A DNA stretch of 64,000 nt from JAZQHR01 sp045540815 (GCA_045540815.1 JAZQHY010000040.1:49169-113168); one strand, 5' to 3'. Positions 1-8,520 are shown, counted from the first letter of the stretch. Translations and numbers: made by a program. The notes: generated by a model from the sequence alone, not told the origin.

Positions 1-2
1 AA

Positions 3-44
3 AAATTTGTTAAGCTTCTTGCTGACGAAGGAATGTTAGAATAA
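3..44 (+). CDS. C-terminal tail of a probable PqqD-like (RRE) protein, cut by window edge
   Basis: Only 13 codons are visible, ending in the peptide KFVKLLADEGMLE before TAA. This hydrophobic-acidic ending resembles the last helix of PqqD-type RiPP-recognition proteins, which usually end in a similar 'FL..L...GLLE' motif. The stop overlaps the next start (TAATG), so the two genes are translationally coupled. The identification rests on a short tail and on the company it keeps (S26 peptidase, exporter, HprK-like kinase, a set often found together with PqqD proteins in Clostridia). Any other small protein with this tail is possible. Confidence 0.4.
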   Translation, partial: KFVKLLADEGMLE

Positions 45-523
45 TGATAGAATTTGAAAAGATAAAATATGCCCAGATGAAATCAATAGTTCCGCTTATA
101 CAAAGCGTAATTTCAGACGGACGGGAGGCTAAAATACGCGTTACAGGAAACAGTATGTACCCGACTCTTATTGACAGGCGGGATACTGTTCGTCTTTGTA
201 CTATTGATAGGATTAAAGTCGGCGATGTCATACTATACCTCCGTGAAAACGGTGATTACGTTCTTCATCGCGTTATCGGGAAAAAAGGAGATAACCTAGC
301 TTTTGCTGGCGACAATGAACTCATTCGTGAATATCCTGTAAGCACATCGCAGTGCATAGCGAAAATGACCGGTTTTATAAGAAACGGTAAAGAATATGAT
401 TGCAAAACAAACATCAAATATAGATTTATGGTTTTTTTGTGGACTCGTCTGTTTTGTATGAGAGGTATTTTGGCAAAGGTATTTGGAGTATATATTTTAA
501 TAAGAAGGAGATTTAAAAAGTGA
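44..523 (+). CDS. S24/S26-family peptidase, ER-type signal peptidase-like
   Basis: A 159-residue S26-fold protein. Ser37 lies in GNSMYP, the nucleophile motif of signal peptidases. The second catalytic position is His75 in YVLHRV, not lysine, with Asp90 in the AGDNE block; this Ser-His-Asp arrangement is that of the archaeal/ER/SipW group, not of bacterial LepB. There is no N-terminal membrane anchor, but residues 125-150 are hydrophobic and end in a basic tail, so it could attach to the membrane there. It overlaps its upstream neighbour by one base and the ABC transporter by four (GTGA), so all three are probably made together. It may cleave a leader from an exported peptide; the substrate is unknown. 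Confidence 0.8.
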   Translation: MIEFEKIKYAQMKSIVPLIQSVISDGREAKIRVTGNSMYPTLIDRRDTVRLCTIDRIKVGDVILYLRENGDYVLHRVIGKKGDNLAFAGDNELIREYPVSTSQCIAKMTGFIRNGKEYDCKTNIKYRFMVFLWTRLFCMRGILAKVFGVYILIRRRFKK

Positions 524-2193
524 GTGGTAAAAACGGTGCATTAAGCTGGATAATCAAACATTCCAAACGATATATTCCACACCTGTGTGTACTTACAAAT
601 TTAGGAATATTTATATCTGCTTTAGCGGTTGCGTTTTCCCTTGTTTCTAAAAACGTAGTTGATATAGCAGCTGGTCAAATACCCGGAAATCTTATTGTCG
701 CAGCGCTTGGACTTGGATTTCTTATAATCAGCCAATTAGTTGTACATATCCTTTACTCGCTTATTGATGTTAGATTTTTAGGAAGGCTTAGAATTACCCT
801 TAGAAATGAATTGTTTTCTTCGATATTAAGCAAAAAGTGGATAGAAATCACCAAATATCACACTGGTGAACTGCAGAATAGATTGTACAGCGATATAGGA
901 GTTGTTGTGTCAGGTGTAGTTGACATAATCCCTAATGCGGTGTCTTTTATAGCTCGAATTGTACTTAGCTTCTGCGCGCTTTATATGATGGATTCTTTTT
1001 TTGCCGTGCTTTGCTTGTTGGTAGGCCCTGTTATACTTGTGCTAACACGCGTTTACAGCAAATATATGAAAAGATGGCATAAGAGATGCCTTGAAAGCGA
1101 AGGTAAAGTTCGCTCGTTCTTGCAGGAGTGTTTACAAAATCTTATAGTAATTAAGTCGTTTGGAAACGAAAATAAGATTGTAGATAATGCTACAAAGCTT
1201 CAAAACGATGCTTACAATCTTGAAATAAAGAGAAATAACATAAGTATATCTGCTTCTGTTATGTTCTCGCTTGTTATGACTGTCGCATACTATTTTACGC
1301 TTGGCTGGTGTGCATATAAACTTTCTATGGGCGTGATGTCTTTCGGTACACTTATTGCAATGCTTCAGCTTGTGGGTCAGGTTCAGTCGCCATTTAAGGA
1401 GCTTTCGTCCATTTTGCCTAAATATTATTCTATGATAGCCTCGGCGGAGCGAATTTTGGAAATTGAGCAAATGAACGATGATAAATGTGAAAACGACCAA
1501 AATGCATATGATTTGTATAATAATATGGAGAAAATTGTCGTTGAAAATCTTTCGTTTTCGTATGATAATGAAAAAGTTCTTGATGATACAGGCTTTGAGA
1601 TAGAAAAAGGTGAGTTTGTAGCGATTTGCGGCCGTTCGGGAATAGGTAAAAGCACTATCCTTAAACTACTCTTGAGTATTATATACCCTGACGCAGGACG
1701 TATATATATGAAGCTTTCCGACGGAATTAGCGTTCCAATATCGAAGGACACCAGAAGCTTATTTGCATATGTGCCACAGGGAAATATGATACTTTCTGGT
1801 ACTATACGTGAGAACATAGCTTTTTCAAACAAAACCGCATCTGACGAGGATATCAAAAGATGCGCGCAGGCAGCAGATATGTGGGAGTATATAGAATCTC
1901 TTCCTGACGGACTTGATACTATGCTTGGTGAAAAAGGTTTGGGTTTGTCGGAGGGTCAAATTCAAAGGCTTGCAATAGCCAGAGCGCTTTTATATGATGC
2001 GCCCATACTTCTTTTGGACGAGGCTACCTCGGCACTTGACGACGCTACAGAAAAGCGGGTTATTGGCAATATAAGAGAGATGAACAAAAAAACTTGTATA
2101 TTTGTTTCTCATAAAAAAGCCGCTGTCGAAATGTGTGATAAAAGTGTAGTGATAAACAATGGGAATTTTGAAATTTTGCACAAAAACAAATAA
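520..2193 (+). CDS. ABC transporter, fused membrane and ATPase domains (peptide exporter type)
   Basis: A 557-residue half-transporter. Residues about 20-300 form a six-helix exporter membrane domain; the ATPase domain follows with Walker A GRSGIGKST (about 370), signature LSEGQ (about 476) and Walker B ILLLDEATSALD (about 495). No N-terminal C39 peptidase is fused, which fits a separate protease, the S26 protein just upstream. The GTG start overlaps the previous stop, with AAGGAG at 505-510. Family knowledge: homodimeric exporters of this type move peptides, lipids or drugs. From its position I infer export of a product of this locus. Confidence 0.85.
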   Translation: MSGKNGALSWIIKHSKRYIPHLCVLTNLGIFISALAVAFSLVSKNVVDIAAGQIPGNLIVAALGLGFLIISQLVVHILYSLIDVRFLGRLRITLRNELFSSILSKKWIEITKYHTGELQNRLYSDIGVVVSGVVDIIPNAVSFIARIVLSFCALYMMDSFFAVLCLLVGPVILVLTRVYSKYMKRWHKRCLESEGKVRSFLQECLQNLIVIKSFGNENKIVDNATKLQNDAYNLEIKRNNISISASVMFSLVMTVAYYFTLGWCAYKLSMGVMSFGTLIAMLQLVGQVQSPFKELSSILPKYYSMIASAERILEIEQMNDDKCENDQNAYDLYNNMEKIVVENLSFSYDNEKVLDDTGFEIEKGEFVAICGRSGIGKSTILKLLLSIIYPDAGRIYMKLSDGISVPISKDTRSLFAYVPQGNMILSGTIRENIAFSNKTASDEDIKRCAQAADMWEYIESLPDGLDTMLGEKGLGLSEGQIQRLAIARALLYDAPILLLDEATSALDDATEKRVIGNIREMNKKTCIFVSHKKAAVEMCDKSVVINNGNFEILHKNK

Positions 2194-2250
2194 TTCAACT
2201 GTACACATTGCACAAAAACGAAAAAACTCCGAAAAAAATAGACTTAAGCA

Positions 2251-2279
2251 TTGACAACCAGAATTTATTTTAGTATAAT
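2251..2279 (+). promoter_or_regulatory. Consensus sigma-A promoter
   Basis: TTGACA at 2251-2256, 17-base spacer, TATAAT at 2274-2279: a perfect consensus, 44 bases upstream of the secreted-protein gene, with GAGAGGGGA as ribosome site. It implies strong, transporter-independent expression of the next gene. Confidence 0.85.
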
Positions 2280-2323
2280 TTACCTAAGAAATAATAATCT
2301 GATGAGAGGGGATTTATTTTATT

Positions 2324-3397
2324 ATGAGAACAAAGAAAATGCTTTTTAAAGCAGCAGTATGTCTAATGGCTGTTGTAATAATGATGTTTTCTACAGTTTC
2401 AGCTCTAGCTGCTGCAGATTACTACACAACTACAACATACAATTTGTCTACTGGTGAAGTAACTGTTAAAACTACTGTAACTAATGTTGCAGCAAACGAC
2501 GAAATTGCTTACATAGCATACACAGGTGGAAATCCTGAAGATGATGATGCTATCTTCTACATCGACCAGATAACTGCAGAAGAAGGCAATAATGTAATTG
2601 AATACACTGCACCTGCAGAGAAAATTGCTGATGACACTCATGTTATGCTAGTTGGTACTACAGCTGGTAAGCTTTCTGAGGATCAGACTGATGCTATTAA
2701 ATTTGGTACAGACTATACTCTTACTGTTGTTGCAACAAACGGTAAAGTTGCTTTAGCAGATGCTGCTGATGCTGCAAACAAAACTGAAGTTGACAATAAG
2801 ACTGCAGAAATTAAAGTTGGTAATGGTAACGAAATCATATATCAGTTAACAGCTGCAGAAGGTTTCGACGATACAAACCCTGTTGTTACTTTAGTTGATG
2901 GTCAGGGCGCAGCAATCGCTCACGAAAACAAAACTTTTAAAGTGACTGGCGATGCTACTCTTACTGTAACATTCAGCAAAACTGAAACAAAGACTGAAGC
3001 AGTTGAAGAAGAAGAAGTAAATGATGCTGAAAAAGAACTAGTAGATGTTACAACAAATACAAATGTTAATACAGGTGAAGTTGTTGAAACAAAAGCTATC
3101 ACTAAATTTGGTACTATGACTATTGGTGATACAGCATGTGCTGCATATGGTATTGAACTAAGTGACACAGCTGACTTTGCTAATAAAGAAGTGTTCAATG
3201 GTCTTGGTACTTGGGCTGACCTAACAGATAAAAATGGTAGATTCGCTATCGTAATCGAAGGTACTCCAGAAGAATTTGAAAATGTAACCTATTATATAAG
3301 AACATTTGTTACAGTTGGTGACAATACAACATACGGTAAAGTTTTTGAGTATGTAAATGGTGTTGGTGAAATATACACAGCTCCGGCTGCTAACTAA
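2324..3397 (+). CDS. Secreted Thr/Asp/Glu-rich protein of unknown function
   Basis: A 357-residue protein with a clear signal peptide: basic start, hydrophobic core to about residue 26, Ala-rich cleavage region near residue 30. The mature part is rich in Thr, Val, Asp and Glu and nearly free of cysteine, suggesting beta-sandwich modules. An acidic segment (about 225-240) separates two halves; 'STGEVTVKT' near residue 43 is echoed by 'NTGEVVETK' near residue 248, so an internal duplication is possible. A consensus promoter and codon use biased to ACT/ACA/GCA/GTT suggest high expression. It lies between the exporter and the small peptide, so it may be exported cargo or a surface protein of this locus. 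I do not recognise the family. Confidence 0.8.
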   Translation: MRTKKMLFKAAVCLMAVVIMMFSTVSALAAADYYTTTTYNLSTGEVTVKTTVTNVAANDEIAYIAYTGGNPEDDDAIFYIDQITAEEGNNVIEYTAPAEKIADDTHVMLVGTTAGKLSEDQTDAIKFGTDYTLTVVATNGKVALADAADAANKTEVDNKTAEIKVGNGNEIIYQLTAAEGFDDTNPVVTLVDGQGAAIAHENKTFKVTGDATLTVTFSKTETKTEAVEEEEVNDAEKELVDVTTNTNVNTGEVVETKAITKFGTMTIGDTACAAYGIELSDTADFANKEVFNGLGTWADLTDKNGRFAIVIEGTPEEFENVTYYIRTFVTVGDNTTYGKVFEYVNGVGEIYTAPAAN

Positions 3398-3439
3398 TAG
3401 TAATTATTTTATAGATAATATAATAGGAGGATGATTTCG

Positions 3440-3643
3440 ATGAAAAAATTATATGAAGTTCCAGCAATGGAAATCGTTAGATTAGATGCTTCTGAAAATA
3501 TAGCTAAGTTACCTTCTGCAGGTACTGGCGAAGGTTCTACATCAACAAGCACTACTGGTTCAGCAGTAACAACTACTGTTAGAACAAAAAGCTTAATGGC
3601 TGAAATACTTGGTGCTGCATCATCTAACAACGTAGATGCTTAA
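3440..3643 (+). CDS. 67-residue Ser/Thr-rich peptide, candidate modified-peptide precursor
   Basis: The start is ATG at 3440: AGGAGG (3425-3430) sits nine bases upstream, whereas the in-frame ATG at 3431 abuts it. The N-terminus (MKKLYEVPAMEIVRLD) has the look of a leader; similar 'MKKxYExPxxE' starts occur on small peptides of gut Bacillota and Bacteroidota. It is followed by a GTGEGSTSTSTTGS stretch and a tail ending SSNNVDA. It has no cysteine and no signal peptide. A strong terminator follows at once. The position between an exporter/S26 peptidase and an HprK-like kinase makes it a plausible substrate of that machinery. No function has been shown by sequence. Confidence 0.7.
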   Translation: MKKLYEVPAMEIVRLDASENIAKLPSAGTGEGSTSTSTTGSAVTTTVRTKSLMAEILGAASSNNVDA

Positions 3644-3661
3644 TCATTAATTAAGATATTT

Positions 3662-3695
3662 AAAGGTTGATACATATTTGTATCAACCTTTTTTA
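3662..3695 (+). terminator. Rho-independent terminator
   Basis: A 12-bp perfect stem (3662-3673 with 3680-3691), loop ATATTT, followed by a T-rich tract. It ends the secreted-protein/small-peptide unit. Confidence 0.9.
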
Positions 3696-3824
3696 TTTTT
3701 AATATTTAAGGCGAGTAAATAAAGTAGCTGTGGAAGACACAGATAAAGTATTGCCAGTTTTACTGCATTTGGAAAATATTATTTTGATAAAATCAACAAA
3801 AACTATGGATTTTTATTTTTGTTG

Positions 3825-3833
3825 TGGTATAAT
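3825..3833 (+). promoter_or_regulatory. Extended -10 promoter for the HprK-like kinase
   Basis: TGg-TATAAT at 3825-3833 with no good -35 element, typical of an extended -10 promoter; GAGGAAAGT-ATG follows at 3858-3869. Its place rules out the longer in-frame reading from 3819. Confidence 0.55.
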
Positions 3834-3866
3834 AGAAATATATATTATTTGAATAACGAGGAAAGT

Positions 3867-4730
3867 ATGGGATATTATAAAATCGCAGATATAGTATTTG
3901 AAATTAAAAATATAAATTACAATTTTTTTCATAAACGAATGAAAGCATATAAGCTTTGTGATACTCCGACTAATGTTGATGTGGTTGTTTCATATGAAGA
4001 GCGTGATAATATCGAAGTTACGCATGAAAGGGCAATTGCACTAAAAAACAATCGCTATTGGGTTTATGAAAATGACGAATACATATTATATGATTATTAT
4101 GATGAATTTAAAAAAACATATAGCTATATAAAGGCAAATGGTAATTGGAGCGTAGTTGAATGTGTTATAAGTGACGCGACAAATGAATTTGATGTTCCAA
4201 ATGATGTAAGGAGCTTTAACATACTTTCGTTGGTTATGCAAAATGTAATACTATTTCGTAATGGTATAGTGCTTCACTCCTCTGCCATAGCATATAAGAA
4301 TCAAGGCATAGCTTTTTTTGCCCCGTCAGGAACGGGAAAATCAACACATACACGACTTTGGAAAACATATTACGATGATGTTGAAATAATAAATGACGAT
4401 TCTCCCGCTGTAAGGATTATAGATGGGAAATATCTTATGTATGGCACTCCGTGGAGTGGCAAAACGGATATAAATATAAATAAAAGTGTTGAGCTTAGCG
4501 CAATAGTATTTTTAAGGCAAGCGCACGAAAACTCCATAAGAAAAGTAAACAACACAATAGAGGCATTACAGGTTATACTACCCGAGATATATAAGCCAGC
4601 ATTTGAAGATATGGCGGATTTAAATATGAATATGCTTGATAAGCTTATAAAAAATATTCCAATGTATGTAATGTACTGCAATATTTCAAGAGAAGCTGTA
4701 GATACAGTAAAAAATGAAATTATAAAATAA
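3867..4730 (+). CDS. HprK-like P-loop kinase
   Basis: A 287-residue protein; ATG 3867 is chosen because GAGGA precedes it and the promoter overlaps any longer start. Residues 152-160 read APSGTGKST, the Walker A of the HPr-kinase C-terminal fold, and an NDD acidic motif follows at about 176-178. The first 140 residues are not the HprK N-terminal domain. Family knowledge: HprK-like proteins lacking that domain occur next to PqqD and S26 proteins in Clostridia, and one branch (PadeK in paeninodin-type lasso clusters) phosphorylates a serine of a precursor peptide. Phosphorylation of the Ser-rich peptide next door is inferred only. True HPr kinase function is unlikely. Confidence 0.75.
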   Translation: MGYYKIADIVFEIKNINYNFFHKRMKAYKLCDTPTNVDVVVSYEERDNIEVTHERAIALKNNRYWVYENDEYILYDYYDEFKKTYSYIKANGNWSVVECVISDATNEFDVPNDVRSFNILSLVMQNVILFRNGIVLHSSAIAYKNQGIAFFAPSGTGKSTHTRLWKTYYDDVEIINDDSPAVRIIDGKYLMYGTPWSGKTDININKSVELSAIVFLRQAHENSIRKVNNTIEALQVILPEIYKPAFEDMADLNMNMLDKLIKNIPMYVMYCNISREAVDTVKNEIIK

Positions 4731-4771
4731 TATAAAAATTAATAATATAAATTTGAAGGGGGAACCTACGA

Positions 4772-6421
4772 ATGAAAAAAATTATAAAACAAAGTGTAGT
4801 GTGGGGCATTATCGTCTCTTTAGTGCTTACAGGACAGATGATGGTATATGCACAGAAAACATTTACCGACCTTACAAGCAGCCATTGGGCATATGCATCA
4901 ATAAACACGTTGGTAAATGACGGAACAATAAATGGTTACCAGGATGGCACTTTCAGACCCGAGGGGACTGTTACCAGAGCGGAATTCGTTAAAATGATAG
5001 GCAACGGTTCGACAATGAGAGCTCAGAGATATTTTGACGTTGATGAAACTCATTGGGCATACAGCTACATAATGACATCAGGTATGAAGGAAGATGGTTC
5101 AAACCGATTTTTCCCAGACAGACCTATCACCAGAGGCGAGGTAGTAGAGCTTTTGTGGAAACGAGGCGGCTCATTAAAAAACACAGTCGCACCATCGGTT
5201 GTTACAGACCAGTATAAAGATAATACTGATGCTATCGCATGGGCATATACATATGGACTAATGCAGGGCGATAATGGTATAGACTTAAGAACAAGTGACA
5301 CACTTACAAGAGCAGAAGCAACTGCACTAATTGTACGTGCTAGAGCAATAACAGTAAATTCACCAAAGAGCGATATAGTAAATACTGTTCAAGACGAACT
5401 TTTAAAAACTGTATTTGAAAGTGTAAATATATTTGAAACAAAAGAGTATGTACCTGAAAAGACTGTAACAAACGGCGAATTTGCCAGAGCAGCTGTAAGA
5501 TTGGCAACAGGCGAACGTATGCTTACCTATAAAGGTTATTCAGCAGTTGAAGAATTTGATCATAAATATGCAAAAGATATATATGCTATCGGTACAGCGT
5601 GTCTTGGCGAGGACACTATAAACGCAGATTTTGCAGATAAGAAAACTACAGTTCAGGATGGCGTTGCTATGCTTGTGCATGCAGCAATAAAAAATTCTGC
5701 TTACCCTGTAGCATATGGTTCAAAAAACAGCTATTATTCAGACATAAAAGGAAAACTATCTGATAAAGCAAACGAATATCTTACATATGCGTATAAAAAT
5801 GGCATAAAACTTTATGCAAATGATAGAATTGATGCATCAAGAGAAATTACACATAAAGATATTGCCTGTGTGCTATTACAGCTTGATAAGAAAATAGGTC
5901 TTATCAGATCAAAAACAACTACTGAGAATAGTGCATACAGTGCAGACAAAATAAGAACAGACCTTGGTTCATATCCAGCAAATGCATCTGAATATGTGTA
6001 TATCTTGGAGGACGTTCCAAACCTTGCTTATACAACCGAGCTTACTGCGTATGGAGATGTTAAATCTGATCGTAGTGCAGTGTTTGCTTTGGCAAATGAA
6101 TATAGCTATATATTTGAATCCACTTTAAAAAGCTATAGATATTTATGTAAGAAAAACGGTGCAGATGTAAAATTCACTTACTATCCTTCACTTGTTTATG
6201 ATAATGGCAATGGTTATACAATGCGTGTAAAATGTGAGATTATCGGCGAACCTATGAGTGTTTATATGCAGGATATGTTCGAGGGTGAATATGGTGATAA
6301 CTACAAAGTATATAAGGGTATGACATTCTTTATGGATATAGTAACAGGCGGTCCGGTTACAGATATAGTTATCGATACCGATAAAGTAGAAGTAGATAAG
6401 ATGGTTGCTATCATAAAATAA
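4772..6421 (+). CDS. S-layer homology (SLH) domain surface protein
   Basis: A 549-residue protein with a signal peptide (to about residue 28) followed by three SLH modules: about 31-77 (HWAYASINTL...GYQDGTFRP...TRAEF), 85-130 (HWAYSYI...FFPDRPITRGE) and 150-195 (AWAYTYGLMQG...LTRAEA). SLH triplets anchor proteins to pyruvylated secondary wall polymers. The rest (200-549) has weaker SLH-like repeats and a C-terminal part I do not recognise. It follows the kinase by 41 bases and is closed by a terminator, so kinase and SLH protein may be co-transcribed. It is probably the surface end of this locus, though general S-layer function is equally possible. Confidence 0.85.
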   Translation: MKKIIKQSVVWGIIVSLVLTGQMMVYAQKTFTDLTSSHWAYASINTLVNDGTINGYQDGTFRPEGTVTRAEFVKMIGNGSTMRAQRYFDVDETHWAYSYIMTSGMKEDGSNRFFPDRPITRGEVVELLWKRGGSLKNTVAPSVVTDQYKDNTDAIAWAYTYGLMQGDNGIDLRTSDTLTRAEATALIVRARAITVNSPKSDIVNTVQDELLKTVFESVNIFETKEYVPEKTVTNGEFARAAVRLATGERMLTYKGYSAVEEFDHKYAKDIYAIGTACLGEDTINADFADKKTTVQDGVAMLVHAAIKNSAYPVAYGSKNSYYSDIKGKLSDKANEYLTYAYKNGIKLYANDRIDASREITHKDIACVLLQLDKKIGLIRSKTTTENSAYSADKIRTDLGSYPANASEYVYILEDVPNLAYTTELTAYGDVKSDRSAVFALANEYSYIFESTLKSYRYLCKKNGADVKFTYYPSLVYDNGNGYTMRVKCEIIGEPMSVYMQDMFEGEYGDNYKVYKGMTFFMDIVTGGPVTDIVIDTDKVEVDKMVAIIK

Positions 6422-6431
6422 TATTAAATCA

Positions 6432-6463
6432 AAAAAAGACTTCCTTTGTGGAAGTCTTTTTAT
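6432..6463. terminator. Bidirectional terminator
   Basis: Stem AAAAGACTTCC / GGAAGTCTTTT with A/T runs on both sides, placed between the converging SLH gene and uppP. Confidence 0.85.
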
Positions 6464-6510
6464 TGTATTCTCACGTGTCTTAAGGGAGGGGTTAAAATCG
6501 ATAATTTACA

Positions 6511-7326
6511 TTATCTAATAAAACTAAAATACAATAATACTATTATACCTAGCACTATTCTATAGTAACCAAATGATTTGAAATCGTGTTTTTTAACAAA
6601 TTCCATAAGGAACTTTATACACATCATTGATACAACGTACGCAACCGCCATACCTGTTAATAGGATTATGATATTGTCACCGGTCATAAGGTCAAGATTA
6701 CTTATTATCTTTAAAAAACTTACCCCAACCATAACAGGTATTGCAAGGAAGAATGAAAACTCTGCCGCGACTCCTCTTGAACATCCAAGTATTATCGCAC
6801 CAAGTATTGTAGCACCCGAACGAGATGTGCCAGGAATGATAGAAAGCACCTGAAATAGACCGATTAAAAGTGCGGTTTTGTAGGACATATCCGCTAAATC
6901 ATTTACAAGCGGATTTTTCTTTCTGTTTTCTATAACTATAAAAAGTATGCCGTAGATTATAAGTGTTGCCGCTACTACAAATGGAGTTTCAAACTTTTCC
7001 ATAATAGGGTCTAAAATCAGCCCGAATACCGCCGCCGGAAGACAGGCAACTATAACTTTAAACCACATATTCCACGTAGATTTTTTCTCGCTTGCCGACT
7101 TTGACGGCGAAAGCGGATTGAGTTTTTTGAAGAAAAGCGTAACTACTGCAAGTATCGCACCTAGCTGTATAACATATATGTACAGGTCACTCGCTGTAAA
7201 TTCATTGTAATTGTTTAAAAATGAATTTACCAGTATCATATGACCTGTGCTTGATATTGGTAGCCACTCAGTGATTCCTTCTACTATACCCAGCAAAATG
7301 GATTTTAGCATTTCAATAAATAGCAT
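6511..7326 (-). CDS. uppP: Undecaprenyl-diphosphatase UppP (BacA)
   Basis: A 271-residue polytopic membrane protein, the usual length. The family signature EGITEWLPISSTGH is at about residues 16-29 and the second active-site motif PGTSRSGAT at about 164-172. It recycles undecaprenyl diphosphate to the monophosphate carrier used for peptidoglycan and wall polymers, and gives bacitracin tolerance when abundant. It starts ten bases after dusB ends and shares its promoter. Confidence 0.97.
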   Translation of the reverse strand: MLFIEMLKSILLGIVEGITEWLPISSTGHMILVNSFLNNYNEFTASDLYIYVIQLGAILAVVTLFFKKLNPLSPSKSASEKKSTWNMWFKVIVACLPAAVFGLILDPIMEKFETPFVVAATLIIYGILFIVIENRKKNPLVNDLADMSYKTALLIGLFQVLSIIPGTSRSGATILGAIILGCSRGVAAEFSFFLAIPVMVGVSFLKIISNLDLMTGDNIIILLTGMAVAYVVSMMCIKFLMEFVKKHDFKSFGYYRIVLGIIVLLYFSFIR

Positions 7327-7336
7327 AAATTCTACC

Positions 7337-8302
7337 TCATTTCAAAGTGTTTTTATATTCATATAATGTTTCCTTCAGTATGCTTAAATCAGTTATCAGA
7401 TTAACAGTGTTTCTAAGCTTTGTAGCATTTTTTAGTCCTTTTGTGTACCAAGCGATGTGCTTTCGTGCCTCACGTATGCCTATGTGCTCGCCTTTTAACT
7501 TTATAAGTAAATCAATATGTTCGTTTAACGTATCCATTCTTTCGCAAGGACTAGGCTCATATAGTGCATTTCCATATTCAATATATTCAAGCACCTGTTT
7601 AAATATAAACGGATTTCCTTCTGCACCTCTTGCTATCATTACCGCATCACAGCCTGTGTGGTCAAACATATCCATTGCGTCTTTTGCGGTGAAAATGTCA
7701 CCATTTCCTATAACAGGTATTGATACCGCCTTTTTTACATCGCGTATGATGTCCCAGTCGGAATGTCCCGAATAATACATTTCACGCGTTCTTGGGTGAA
7801 TGGTAATAGCCGATGCACCATTGTCTTCTATAACTTTCGCAATCTCGCAAACGTCAATGTGGTCTTTGCCGTAACCAGAACGAATCTTGCAGGTAACAGG
7901 CACGTCCACCGCGTTTGAAACCGCCTTTACTATCTTGCCAATGTTTTCGGGGTCTTTTAAAAGTGCACTTCCGTCACCATTGTTAAATACCTTCGGCGCA
8001 GGGCAACCCATATTAATGTCGAGAATTTTTCCAACACCATTAAGCGCCCTGTTTGCCGTACTTGCCATAATTTCAGCATCACTACCGAAAATCTGCACCG
8101 CAAGAGGAGCCTCCGCCTCGTCTGATACAAGTAGCTCAAAAGTCTTTTTGTCACCATAGTGAATCGCTTTTGAACTTACCATTTCACTGTATACCAGACC
8201 AGCACCAAACTTTTTGCATATAAGCCTGAACGGAAGGTCGGTTACGCCCGCCATTGGTGCTAAAAATATATTGTTGTCTAAAGTTATATTTCCTATTTTC
8301 AT
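7337..8302 (-). CDS. dusB: tRNA-dihydrouridine synthase (DusB family)
   Basis: A 321-residue FMN-dependent TIM-barrel enzyme that reduces uridines in the tRNA D-loop. The N-terminal 'LAPMAGVTDLPFR' FMN motif, the catalytic cysteine in NMGCPAP (about residue 100) and the phosphate-binding 'GNGDIF' and 'ARGAEGNPF' segments are all present. It leads the dusB-uppP operon behind a good promoter. Confidence 0.95.
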   Translation of the reverse strand: MKIGNITLDNNIFLAPMAGVTDLPFRLICKKFGAGLVYSEMVSSKAIHYGDKKTFELLVSDEAEAPLAVQIFGSDAEIMASTANRALNGVGKILDINMGCPAPKVFNNGDGSALLKDPENIGKIVKAVSNAVDVPVTCKIRSGYGKDHIDVCEIAKVIEDNGASAITIHPRTREMYYSGHSDWDIIRDVKKAVSIPVIGNGDIFTAKDAMDMFDHTGCDAVMIARGAEGNPFIFKQVLEYIEYGNALYEPSPCERMDTLNEHIDLLIKLKGEHIGIREARKHIAWYTKGLKNATKLRNTVNLITDLSILKETLYEYKNTLK

Positions 8303-8326
8303 AATGTTCTCCGTTTCTATTTATTT

Positions 8327-8355
8327 ATTTTATCATAGAATAAATAAATTGGCAA
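8327..8355 (-). promoter_or_regulatory. Sigma-A promoter for dusB-uppP
   Basis: On the minus strand: TTGCCA (8355-8350), 17-base spacer, TGa-TAAAAT (8332-8327), 25 bases before the dusB start. Confidence 0.7.
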
Positions 8356-8385
8356 TAAAAAGCCTTGCGAAATACATACGCAAGG
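8355..8385 (-). terminator. Terminator of the dpaAB unit
   Basis: Minus-strand stem CCTTGCG / CGCAAGG (8385-8379 with 8369-8363) followed by a CTTTTT tract. It lies downstream of dpaB and directly before the dusB promoter. Confidence 0.65.
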
Positions 8386-8424
8386 GAAATATTATTCATA
8401 TGATATCTGTATCGATTATTTGGT

Positions 8425-8520
8425 TTGGGGACCGGGGTATCCCCGGCCGGTAGGGGTCCGGGGCGAATCGGAACGCCCCGGGGTTTTTGGACTTTTGACC
8501 CCAAAAGTCCCCGCCGGAGG
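8425..8520. repeat. GC-rich triple stem-loop element
   Basis: A strongly GC-rich island in AT-rich DNA with three consecutive perfect hairpins: CCGGGG/CCCCGG (8432-8446), CCGGGGCG/CGCCCCGG (8458-8481) and GGACTTTTG/CAAAAGTCC (8489-8510), then a CCGCCGGAGGC tail. It lies between the dpaB stop and its terminator. It looks like a dispersed extragenic palindromic element; copy number cannot be judged from one window. Confidence 0.6.

Noticed and set aside
1425..1856. 143-codon antisense frame in the ABC transporter
   Set aside because: Overlaps the Walker A region of a clear gene; no start signals.
3867..4730. True HPr kinase/phosphorylase
   Set aside because: Only the P-loop domain resembles HprK; the HprK N-terminal domain is absent and the gene context is an export locus.
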